Below, in pieces: positions 1 to 6,429 of a stretch of DNA of 64,000 bases. The DNA lies in NCBI GenBank assembly GCA_900018345.1, contig FCNA01000098.1, positions 50,622-114,621 on the forward strand. Reading direction: 5' to 3'. Position 1 is the stretch's first letter. Each line of letters opens with the position of its first letter. Position numbers and translations under genes: made by a program. The notes beneath the pieces were generated by a model. The model ran no database searches. It saw only the letters and a program-made list of their open reading frames with translations, and had not been told where the DNA came from. This DNA is from Clostridiales bacterium CHKCI006 (GTDB lineage: Bacteria; Bacillota_I; Bacilli_A; Erysipelotrichales; Coprobacillaceae).

Positions 1-272
1 AAGCGCTCGCTGCCGGTTTAAAATGGATCGTTATTACGATGGATAAAGATGGTTTAACTTATTATGATCATCAGGTGAGTCGCCATTTTGATAGTCTGAC
101 GGGTGGACCCGGCGTTACATTAGGTTGCGGCGATGCGTTTTCGAGCGGCTTGCTCTATGCGCTTAGTTTGGGAAAGACGCCTTTAGCAGCTGTTCCATAT
201 GGTCTTAAGGCTTCTGCCATCATCTATAAACTGCCGACTGCAACCAGTCTAAGCATTACTCAAATCAAATAG
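1..272 (+). CDS. PfkB-family sugar/nucleoside kinase, C-terminal fragment
   Basis: Open from the window edge (reading frame begins at base 3) to the stop at 272, so only about the last 90 residues are present. The motif GCGDAFSSGLL matches the PfkB (ribokinase) signature GAGDxFxxG, in which the Asp is the catalytic base and the glycines form the anion hole. The stretch WIVITMDKDGLTYYD before it fits the beta strand and substrate-lid region of the family. Pseudouridine kinase is one possibility because of the short C-terminus, but the sugar-binding N-terminal half lies outside the window, so the substrate cannot be assigned. A hairpin follows before the next small ORF. Confidence 0.75.
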   Translation, partial: ALAAGLKWIVITMDKDGLTYYDHQVSRHFDSLTGGPGVTLGCGDAFSSGLLYALSLGKTPLAAVPYGLKASAIIYKLPTATSLSITQIK

Positions 273-320
273 GTCTATTTCTTCCTTGCCTGACTATAAT
301 GAAGCAAGGAGGATTTGAAT

Positions 321-443
321 ATGAATAAAGCGGGATGTTATGCCATTATTGATTATTTATGGCGCAGAGGAGTTATTAATGATGATCAATATCTGGCTAT
401 TTATCGTTACTATACGTATTTAGATCAACTTTCCAAACCATAG
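321..443 (+). CDS. small hypothetical protein, 40 residues
   Basis: ATG at 321 with a strong Shine-Dalgarno AAGGAGG at 306-312 and stop at 441-443. The product is rich in Tyr and Asp, with no signal peptide or membrane segment; it begins MNKAGCYAIIDYLWRRG. The SD lies in the 3' arm of a hairpin (TCCTTGC 283-289 with GCAAGGA 304-310), and the loop holds a TATAAT, so initiation could be controlled. A rho-independent terminator follows directly at 444-465, giving this ORF a complete gene layout. I do not recognise the family. The good ribosome site and private terminator are the reasons to call it real. Confidence 0.55.
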   Translation: MNKAGCYAIIDYLWRRGVINDDQYLAIYRYYTYLDQLSKP

Positions 444-465
444 GCGTCTTCAAGACGCTTTTTTT
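444..465 (+). terminator. rho-independent terminator after the 40-aa ORF
   Basis: Stem GCGTCT (444-449) with AGACGC (453-458), loop TCA, then seven T residues at 459-465. Confidence 0.85.
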
Positions 466-511
466 CATAAATGTTTAATCTCAACATATAGTGTGCTGAG
501 GGGTGAAAAAG

Positions 512-1657
512 ATGAAAAAATGGATGCTCTGTTTAACACTGGTCATTGGTTTGTGTATTGGGGCTGTTCCCTGTCAAGCAGAAGAACTGGCCAGTCAAGC
601 CAAGGCGGCTATTCTCATCGAAGCGAAAACCCGAGATGTCCTCTTTACCAAAAGTGAACACGAAAGGATGTATCCGGCCAGCACGACCAAGATCATGACC
701 ATGATCTTAATTTTTGAAGCTTTAAATGAAGGGTCGCTTCAATTAGATGAGATGATTCATACCTCGGCTTATGCTGCCAGTATGGGCGGCAGCCAGGTCT
801 ATCTAGAAGAGAACGAAGTTTTGCCTCTGTCTGACATGCTTAAGGCGATTGCTGTCAGCTCTGCCAACGATTGCTGTGTTGCGGTAGCGGAGCATATTGC
901 CGGAAGCAGCGAAGCATTCGTCGATATGATGAACAAGAAGGCGAGCGAGCTAGGTCTCAAGGATACGCATTTTGTGAATTGTACGGGGCTGCACGACGAA
1001 AATCATTATACCAGTGCTTACGATCTGGCGATGATGGCTGCCTATCTGGTTGAAATTGGTCAGGATCAGCTTTTTGATCTGACCAGTCTCTATGACGCTT
1101 ATATTCGTGAAGATACCGATCAGAAATTTTGGCTGGTCAACACCAATAAAGCACTTAATCCGAGTCAGGGAATCGATGGCTTGAAAACGGGTTTTACTAA
1201 AGAAGCCGGTTATTGCTTAGTACTGACCGGTCAGCGTGATGGTCTGCGAATGATAGCAGTTGTTTTGAATGAAGAAGATCCCAAAGTACGCAATGCGGAA
1301 GCGACGGCGCTGCTGGAAAGCGGGTTAGCGCAATATACGACAACGACTTTGTACCGTGCCGGTGATGTCGTAACCGAAATGGACGTCAAACATGGGCGCG
1401 TGTCAAGTGCACCAGTCATCAGCGCTGAAGATATACAGGTACCTTATCCTAAAACAGAAACCTATGAACCGGATTATGCGATTGAGATCGATCGTGACGA
1501 GGCGCCCCTATACACAGGAGAGGTCGTCGGATATCTGAAATTAATGAATGAGGAGGCAACCGTTGCGCGTTATCCACTGATTGTCAATCAGGATGTAGAA
1601 CGGATTTCTTACTGGAGCTTCTTCAAAGAGTTGTTTGGAAATTTACTTTATGCATAA
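512..1657 (+). CDS. dacF: D-alanyl-D-alanine carboxypeptidase (penicillin-binding protein 5/DacF type)
   Basis: Serine peptidase of family S11 that trims the terminal D-Ala from peptidoglycan stem peptides. The three active-site motifs are in order: STTK at residues 57-60 (nucleophile Ser57), SAN at 117-119 and KTG at 225-227. Residues 1-23 form a secretion signal. The C-terminal part is the usual beta-rich PBP5 domain with a short membrane-facing tail. I chose ATG 512 over GTG 503 because GAGGGGTG at 498-505 then sits at normal SD spacing. It precedes spoIIAA-spoIIAB-sigF, the position of B. subtilis dacF, which supports the forespore/cortex-related name. A hairpin separates it from spoIIAA, so transcription may be only partly shared. 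Confidence 0.9.
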   Translation: MKKWMLCLTLVIGLCIGAVPCQAEELASQAKAAILIEAKTRDVLFTKSEHERMYPASTTKIMTMILIFEALNEGSLQLDEMIHTSAYAASMGGSQVYLEENEVLPLSDMLKAIAVSSANDCCVAVAEHIAGSSEAFVDMMNKKASELGLKDTHFVNCTGLHDENHYTSAYDLAMMAAYLVEIGQDQLFDLTSLYDAYIREDTDQKFWLVNTNKALNPSQGIDGLKTGFTKEAGYCLVLTGQRDGLRMIAVVLNEEDPKVRNAEATALLESGLAQYTTTTLYRAGDVVTEMDVKHGRVSSAPVISAEDIQVPYPKTETYEPDYAIEIDRDEAPLYTGEVVGYLKLMNEEATVARYPLIVNQDVERISYWSFFKELFGNLLYA

Positions 1658-1705
1658 AAGGTCGTCTTGCTTCTAGTTTTGCCGTCACAGTTCTAGTTTT
1701 GTCAA

Positions 1706-1729
1706 AAATGTCCACAGGGACATTTTTTT
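1706..1729 (+). terminator. terminator-like hairpin between dacF and spoIIAA
   Basis: Perfect 8-bp stem AAATGTCC (1706-1713) with GGACATTT (1718-1725), loop ACAG, followed by T residues to 1729. It could end dacF transcription or only attenuate read-through into spoIIAA. Confidence 0.7.
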
Positions 1730-1764
1730 CGTATATGATATAGGCGGAAAAGGAGTGAGAGATT

Positions 1765-2103
1765 ATGCAAAATGAAATGAAAATCAGTGAGACTGAAGAC
1801 GCCCTGGTGGTTTTCTTTTATGGCGATCTGGATCATGAAACAACACTGCGCTATCGAGACCACCTTGTGTCTTGCATCGAGGAAAGTCATCAGCCCAGTG
1901 TCATCTTTAATTTCAAGCATGTCCATTTTATAGATAGTTCGGGAATTGGAATGGTATTAGGTCGATACAATCAGCTGGTAAAAAGTCAGCGTCGCCTATA
2001 TCTTTCTGGTTTACATGGTTCTGTTTATAAGCTTTTTGATCTGACAGGCCTTTTTAAGATCATTCAGTGTTTGGATGAAGATAAGGAGGTAGAAGCAAAG
2101 TGA
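1765..2103 (+). CDS. spoIIAA: anti-sigma-F factor antagonist SpoIIAA
   Basis: STAS-domain protein of 112 residues. In its dephosphorylated form it binds SpoIIAB and frees sigma-F in the forespore; SpoIIE reactivates it. The motif DSSG at 57-60, inside HFIDSSGIGMVLGRYN, carries the serine phosphorylated by SpoIIAB, and the following GRY is typical of SpoIIAA. SD AAGGAG lies at 1750-1755. The stop overlaps the GTG start of spoIIAB by four bases, so the two are translationally coupled. Length, motif and neighbours agree fully. Confidence 0.95.
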   Translation: MQNEMKISETEDALVVFFYGDLDHETTLRYRDHLVSCIEESHQPSVIFNFKHVHFIDSSGIGMVLGRYNQLVKSQRRLYLSGLHGSVYKLFDLTGLFKIIQCLDEDKEVEAK

Positions 2104-2537
2104 ATCGAATGGAAATGCACTTTGATGCGCGCATTGAAAATGAGGCTTTTGCCAGAACGGTCGCAGCCAGCTTCATTGCCCCTTTAAATCCGACCATGGA
2201 TGAATTGATCGAAGTGAAAACAATCATTTCAGAGGCAGTCGCCAATGCCATTATTCACGGCTACAACGGTCAGTCTGAAGGGCAGGTTTATTTACGTCTG
2301 GAAACCCTTGATCATGAACTACATATAGAAGTCGAAGATTATGGGGTAGGCATCCAAGATATCAATCAGGCGTGTCAGCCACTCTATACGACACGTCAGG
2401 ATCTAGAGCGCTCTGGGATGGGGATGACGATCATGGACAGTCTCTCTGATCAGATGCAAATCGAATCCATACCAGAACAGGGGACAAAACTGGTGATCAG
2501 TAAACGTTTCAAACATGGTTCGGACAGTCAAGCCTAA
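2100..2537 (+). CDS. spoIIAB: anti-sigma F factor SpoIIAB (serine kinase)
   Basis: GHKL-fold ATPase that holds sigma-F inactive and phosphorylates SpoIIAA. The N box is EAVANAIIHGY, the G1 box VEDYGVGIQD and the G2 box RSGMGMTIMDSL, all intact, at roughly residues 48-58, 77-86 and 105-116. The start is GTG at 2100 inside the spoIIAA stop (GTGA overlap), with AAGGAGG about 12 bases upstream. At 145 residues it has the normal family length. It overlaps the sigF start by 23 bases, giving a tightly coupled three-gene partner-switch module. Confidence 0.95.
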   Translation: MNRMEMHFDARIENEAFARTVAASFIAPLNPTMDELIEVKTIISEAVANAIIHGYNGQSEGQVYLRLETLDHELHIEVEDYGVGIQDINQACQPLYTTRQDLERSGMGMTIMDSLSDQMQIESIPEQGTKLVISKRFKHGSDSQA

Positions 2538-3249
2538 GACCCTCGATTTGATTGTTTTAGCTCAGCAGGGGGATGAAAAAGCGAAAGCAACAATCGTGGA
2601 GGAAAATGTTGGACTTGTCTGGTCCATCGTCCATCGTTTTAAAAATACACTTTATGATAAAGAGGATCTTTTTCAGATTGGCTGCATTGGCTTGATGAAG
2701 GCAATCAATCATTTCGATACACAGTATGAAGTTCAATTTTCAACTTACGCTGTCCCTATTATCATGGGGGAGATCAAACGCTATTTTCGTGATGACGGAT
2801 CGATCAAGGTCTCGCGTTCTTTAAAAGAGCTCCATTTAAAAGTGGTCAAAGCGAAAGACATGCTTCAGGCGCAAAACGGATCCGATCCCACTTTGGAAGA
2901 AGTGGCAGCCTATTTGAAGGAAGATGTCCAAAATGTGATTTTAGCTCAGGAGGCAAGTTATTATCCGACTTCTTTAAGTGAACCGATCTATGAAAAAGAT
3001 GGTTCGTCGATCTGCATGGAAGAGCGTTTAGAGGATCATTCACGCACGCACTGGTTTGATAAGCTTGCCCTGGAGATGGAGATTGATAAATTATCCAACA
3101 AAGAGAAACTGATCATTCAGATGCGCTATTATCTGGATTTTAATCAGGAGGCTGTAGCGAAAAGACTGGGAATCAGTCAGGTGCAGGTTTCCCGTTTAGA
3201 AAAGAAAATTATACAGAAGCTAAAAACAAGACTAGTAGAAGACGAGTAG
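2515..3249 (+). CDS. sigF: forespore RNA polymerase sigma factor SigF
   Basis: Sigma-70 family group 3 factor of 244 residues that starts forespore-specific transcription. Region 2 contains YDKEDLFQIGCIGLMKA and VQFSTYAVPIIMGEI, the core-binding and -10 recognition helices. Region 3 follows at about 110-150. Region 4 ends with a helix-turn-helix AVAKRLGISQVQVSRLEKKI that reads the -35 element. The start lies within spoIIAB; no better in-frame start occurs nearby. The gene order spoIIAA-spoIIAB-sigF is diagnostic. A small terminator hairpin begins at the stop codon. Confidence 0.96.
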   Translation: MVRTVKPKTLDLIVLAQQGDEKAKATIVEENVGLVWSIVHRFKNTLYDKEDLFQIGCIGLMKAINHFDTQYEVQFSTYAVPIIMGEIKRYFRDDGSIKVSRSLKELHLKVVKAKDMLQAQNGSDPTLEEVAAYLKEDVQNVILAQEASYYPTSLSEPIYEKDGSSICMEERLEDHSRTHWFDKLALEMEIDKLSNKEKLIIQMRYYLDFNQEAVAKRLGISQVQVSRLEKKIIQKLKTRLVEDE

Positions 3250-3268
3250 AGAGCTCGTTTTCTTTTTG
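3242..3268 (+). terminator. terminator after sigF
   Basis: Stem ACGAG (3242-3246) with CTCGT (3254-3258), 7-base loop, then TTTTCTTTTTG. The stem is short, so efficiency may be modest. Confidence 0.6.
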
Positions 3269-3309
3269 TTATTATCAAACAAAGGATGGGAAGAATCGTT
3301 TTTATTTCT

Positions 3310-3334
3310 AATTGACGTCAATTTATGATATAAT
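3310..3334 (+). promoter_or_regulatory. promoter region of lepB-arsR with a perfect palindrome
   Basis: A perfect 14-bp palindrome AATTGACGTCAATT occupies 3310-3323, and a consensus -10 TATAAT lies at 3329-3334. The palindrome sits in the spacer or -35 region, where a bound repressor would block polymerase. The second gene of the operon is an ArsR-type regulator, which makes an autoregulatory operator plausible. TTGACG inside the palindrome is too close to the -10 to be its -35. Confidence 0.55.
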
Positions 3335-3363
3335 GATTAAAGTAGGTAATTAAGGTGAGAATG

Positions 3364-3867
3364 ATGACAGAGTTAAATCGTAAAACGCTTTTTTCTTATA
3401 TACGCTGGGTACTTGTGACCATGCTGGTTATCAGTGTGTTTTTTCATTTTTTTATGCTCGCACGAGTGAAAGGTGAATCGATGGCACCTGGCTACCATGA
3501 CGGGGATCGTGTGCTCGTCAGCCGTTTTTATTATGACTTGCAGGCACCTGAGTATAATGATCTAGTCATTATTCAATATACTTCGAGTAATCTTGCTGCA
3601 CCGAGCTTAATGATCAAAAGGGTGGTTGGTTTACCGGGGGATCATCTGGAGTTTCGTGATGGCAAGCTGTATCGTAATGAAGTGCTGGTCGAGGAACCTT
3701 ACCTGCTGGATCAGGATGTTACATTTCCTGATCGTCATGTGATTGTTTTAGAAGGTGAAGTGTTTGTGATGGGGGATAATCGCGATAACAGCATTGACTC
3801 CAGACATTTTGGCTGTATTGATATTCAGTCTCAGATCATTGGAAAGGTCATATGGAAGCTATTTTAA
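3364..3867 (+). CDS. lepB: signal peptidase I
   Basis: Membrane serine-lysine peptidase (family S26) that removes signal peptides from exported proteins. One N-terminal membrane anchor spans about residues 14-34. Box B has GESM with catalytic Ser39. The general-base Lys is K85 in MIKRVVGLPGD (boxes C/D). Box E is MGDNRDNSIDSR near the C-terminus. The 167-residue length is typical of Bacillota SipS-type enzymes. ATG 3364 is preferred over GTG 3355 and ATG 3361 because SD AAGGTGAG (3352-3359) then has normal spacing. It is followed 12 bases later by the ArsR gene. Confidence 0.92.
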   Translation: MTELNRKTLFSYIRWVLVTMLVISVFFHFFMLARVKGESMAPGYHDGDRVLVSRFYYDLQAPEYNDLVIIQYTSSNLAAPSLMIKRVVGLPGDHLEFRDGKLYRNEVLVEEPYLLDQDVTFPDRHVIVLEGEVFVMGDNRDNSIDSRHFGCIDIQSQIIGKVIWKLF

Positions 3868-3879
3868 AGGGGGATGTGC

Positions 3880-4164
3880 ATGAAGTTTGAAAAAGTAGAC
3901 GAGATGGCTATGTTTTACAAAGTCATCGGTGATCCGACGCGAGTCAAGATTCTTTATACACTACTCGAAAAAGAACATAATGTGTCAGAAATTGCGGATG
4001 CTTTGGAAATGACGCCTTCAGCCATTTCTCATCAGTTGTCCAGGCTGAAACAGTTTAGATTGGTCAAAAGCAAGCGGGTAGGAAAAGAAATCTACTATTC
4101 ACTAGATGATGACCATGTATTACAAATTTTTAATCTGACACTTGAACATTTGGAACATCAGTGA
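3880..4164 (+). CDS. ArsR/SmtB-family transcriptional repressor with zinc-type alpha-5 site
   Basis: A 94-residue winged helix-turn-helix regulator. The DNA-binding helix is around SAISHQLSRLK (47-57), with the wing at VGKEIYYSL. Residues D77, H79, H90 and H93 reproduce the D-x-H-x10-H-x2-H spacing of the alpha-5 metal site of CzrA, SmtB and NmtR, which bind Zn or Co to release DNA. The arsenic-type Cys pair in the alpha-3 helix is absent. ATG 3880 is chosen over 3874 because the SD AAAGGGGG ends at 3873. It shares a transcript with lepB, an unusual pairing. Its target is not evident; the palindrome at 3310-3323 is a candidate operator. Confidence 0.85.
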   Translation: MKFEKVDEMAMFYKVIGDPTRVKILYTLLEKEHNVSEIADALEMTPSAISHQLSRLKQFRLVKSKRVGKEIYYSLDDDHVLQIFNLTLEHLEHQ

Positions 4165-4195
4165 CGTTTGAGACCGATTACATTGTTTTTTGTTG

Positions 4196-4215
4196 GGAAA
4201 ATCAATTGATTTTCC
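4196..4215. repeat. perfect 20-bp palindrome
   Basis: GGAAAATCAATTGATTTTCC is its own reverse complement and is followed by TTTATT. It lies between the arsR stop (4164) and the next gene (4271). It may be a weak terminator, although a palindrome with no spacer makes a poor hairpin loop, or a binding site for a dimeric regulator. Confidence 0.6.
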
Positions 4216-4270
4216 TTTATTCTATGTTAGAATTGGATTGATAGGATTAACTAATGAAAGGTGGGAATCT

Positions 4271-5998
4271 ATGAGTTATCGATTTAAACTAACGAATGGT
4301 AATGTCATTTTGAACTTTAGTGAGGAGTATCATCATCGTTCCATCGAACTGATCGAAAGCGACGGTTTTTTAAAACTCTTAAAAGCCTTCATTGCCAAAG
4401 GCAAGACACTCGGAAACGATGCCTATGTTTATCTGCATTCCTGCAATGCGGAGGACAATGAGTTGGCTAACGATCTACAGAATATGGCGAGACTCCTTTT
4501 AATTATGAATGTGGATGAACTATCTCACAGTTATCCGCAATATGCACCTTATTTTCGCAACAGACAAATGTTTTATAACGTCATCGAACGTTTCTATCTT
4601 TTCTGGCGGCGGTTGCAGCGTTATGCCGTGGTTTTTAATGATCATACGCAAACCGGGTTTCAAAATGTAGGTTTTGTGGATGCCCAGATTCAGTTTGAGT
4701 CTTTGATCTTAAGAACATATCGTCAGATAGAAGAAACTGTGATGGGATACCAAAATCGCGTTTATCGTCAGATCACAGCTGGTGTCAATGCCGGTCTGGT
4801 TGTCAGCCGTGTGCGTTCGGTCTTACCTTATGAATATCGACAGCTTGATCCAATCCCTGTCATTGAATCAGTGGTGGTTCATCCGCCATTCATTACTTAT
4901 TCTAAGCGTAATAAACGTTCCGGTGTGTTCCCGGAAGTCAAAGAGAATCCTTTGGAAGATAAGCGCTTTGATCCGGAAAACTGGTTCTGTTACCCTGCGA
5001 AAGTAGGGGATCTGCTGGCCTTTGTTTACTTCCATGTCGATTATATGGCGCAGGGAATTACGCTCTGTAACCTTTTTGAACTGGCTGATGCTGAAGAATA
5101 TCGCAATCGTAAACCGGATATTGTTTATGTTTATGGTTATGAGGACGGTCAGCGTAATGAGTGTTTCTATCAGGATGAAGAAAATGATATTATGGTCGCC
5201 TTGCTGAGTCATCATGATGATTTTGATTATTTTGGATATATGAAAAAAATGATCCTGACTTTGCATAATGTGCGTAAATTAAATCAAGGTGAATTACCGA
5301 TCCATGGTGCCATGGTGGAGGTGACTTTGCATTCCGGTCAAAAGCGAAATATCGTCATTATGGGCGATAGCGGTGCCGGTAAATCTGAAACTATTGAGCA
5401 GATTAAAGGCATGGGTGAAAAGAGCATTCGTGAAATCAAGACCATTTATGATGATATGGGTGTTCTGAGTAAGGATGAGAATGGCCAGATCGTTACCAGC
5501 GGTACAGAGATTGGCGCATTTGTTCGTCTGGATGATCTAGATGCCGGATATGGCTATAAAGAACTCGACCGTTCTGTTTTCATGAATCCCGATAAGGTCA
5601 ATGCACGTATCGTTATTCCAATCACACCATATCGTGAAGTCGTGGCAAAGCATAAAGTTGATTATTTCCTTTATGCCAATAATTATGATAACGATCATGA
5701 TGCCCTGCATTTTTTCAATCAAATCGATGAAGCACTGGATGTCTTTAGACGTGGTGCCAGAATGGCGAAAGGCACAACAACAGAATCAGGCTTGGTTGAG
5801 AGTTATTTTGCCAATCCGTTTGGTCCTGTTCAGCGTCAGGAACAGACAGAGGTTCTTTTACAGGACTATTTCAAAGCCATGTATGATCAGGGAATCAAAG
5901 TCGGACAGGTTTGTACGCGTTTAGGCATTCCTGGCAGTGAGCATCAGGGACCTAAAGAAGCGGCAAAGGCATTGCTTTCATTGATCCTGGACGACTAA
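4271..5998 (+). CDS. P-loop protein related to PEP carboxykinase/HPr kinase fold, function unknown
   Basis: A 575-residue protein with no signal peptide. The only clear motif is a Walker A loop, GDSGAGKSET at residues 365-374, directly after a strand (NIVIM). This form is close to HPr kinase (GDSGxGKSE) and to the P-loop of PEP carboxykinases. The C-terminal text GTTTESGLVESYFANPFGP resembles the end of PEPCK-type folds. The 360 residues before the P-loop are not recognised. The PEPCK active-site arginines and metal ligands cannot be assigned by eye, so enzyme activity should not be assumed. ATG 4271 has SD AAAGGTGGG. The gene is transcribed alone and is followed by a hairpin at 6021-6065. 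Confidence 0.6.
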   Translation: MSYRFKLTNGNVILNFSEEYHHRSIELIESDGFLKLLKAFIAKGKTLGNDAYVYLHSCNAEDNELANDLQNMARLLLIMNVDELSHSYPQYAPYFRNRQMFYNVIERFYLFWRRLQRYAVVFNDHTQTGFQNVGFVDAQIQFESLILRTYRQIEETVMGYQNRVYRQITAGVNAGLVVSRVRSVLPYEYRQLDPIPVIESVVVHPPFITYSKRNKRSGVFPEVKENPLEDKRFDPENWFCYPAKVGDLLAFVYFHVDYMAQGITLCNLFELADAEEYRNRKPDIVYVYGYEDGQRNECFYQDEENDIMVALLSHHDDFDYFGYMKKMILTLHNVRKLNQGELPIHGAMVEVTLHSGQKRNIVIMGDSGAGKSETIEQIKGMGEKSIREIKTIYDDMGVLSKDENGQIVTSGTEIGAFVRLDDLDAGYGYKELDRSVFMNPDKVNARIVIPITPYREVVAKHKVDYFLYANNYDNDHDALHFFNQIDEALDVFRRGARMAKGTTTESGLVESYFANPFGPVQRQEQTEVLLQDYFKAMYDQGIKVGQVCTRLGIPGSEHQGPKEAAKALLSLILDD

Positions 5999-6020
5999 TA
6001 TCAAAAAGTACCATTTTGAA

Positions 6021-6065
6021 ATGAACCTTGTTATTTGGATACCCAAATAATGGAGGTTCATTTTT
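6021..6065 (+). terminator. terminator hairpin overlapping the left end of the IS3 remnant
   Basis: Arms AATGAACCT (6021 onward) and AGGTTCATT, with an inner stem TTATTTGG/CCAAATAA, enclose a 4-base loop; T residues run to 6065. It probably ends transcription of the P-loop gene. Its outer arm is also part of the degenerate IS terminal repeat. Confidence 0.65.
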
Positions 6066-6068
6066 ATT

Positions 6069-6369
6069 ATGACCAAACTGATAAGAGGACAAAAAATAGA
6101 ATTATATAAGAAGAGAAAGGGGGGCAATCTATTACGAGCACAGCGATTGCGTAGGGTTTATTTAGTAATGGAGGGATCAGTATCTGGAAGCGGAGAATGA
6201 ATACCTCAAAAATGCAGAGCTGCAGATCAGGCAAGAAAGAATCGACAACCGAAGAAAAAGTCATGGTGGTTTATCAACTGCAGCTTAAATATCCACTTAG
6301 GATCCTTACTAAGATATTCAAATTAAAAGTTCAACATATTACGATATGTTATCCAAAACGTATAAGGAT
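6069..6369 (+). pseudogene. IS3-family transposase OrfA/OrfB fragments
   Basis: ATG 6069 opens a peptide beginning MTKLIRGQKIELYKKRKGG, typical of the OrfA N-terminus, which carries the helix-turn-helix. It runs into a premature stop near 6200. A second frame gives EAENEYLKNAELQIRQERID, the OrfA leucine-zipper tail. A third gives QLKYPLRILTKIFKLK and then STYYDMLSKTYKDL, the start of OrfB. At least two frame changes and large internal deletions separate the pieces, and the DDE catalytic domain is gone. Confidence 0.75.
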
Positions 6370-6402
6370 TTGGTTCACTTCATTTTGAAGGTACTTTTCG
6401 TG

Positions 6403-6429
6403 AAAAAAAATCACCCAATGGGTGATTTT
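6403..6429 (-). terminator. terminator of gdhA (usable from both sides)
   Basis: Stem AAAATCACCC (6407-6416) with GGGTGATTTT (6420-6429), loop AAT. An A run at 6403-6410 gives the U tract on the minus strand. It directly follows the gdhA stop codon. Confidence 0.85.

Larger units (their letters stand above)
6004..6398 (+). mobile_element. remnant of an IS3-family insertion sequence
   Basis: Degenerate terminal inverted repeats flank a 395-base scar. The left copy (6004-6027) begins AAAAGTACC and ends TGAACC; the inverted right copy (6372-6398) ends GGTACTTTT. They match apart from a 3-base deletion and a few changes. Between them are shreds of an IS3-type transposase gene. The element is much too short (IS3 members are about 1.2-1.6 kb) and cannot be autonomous. 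Confidence 0.75.

Noticed and set aside
1699..1739. promoter for spoIIAA from TTGTCA and TATGAT
   Set aside because: The spacer of about 29 bp is far too long, and no sigma-H consensus boxes were found.
3312..3334. TTGACG as the -35 of the lepB promoter
   Set aside because: Only 11 bp separate it from TATAAT; a functional spacer is 16-18 bp. It is part of a palindrome instead.
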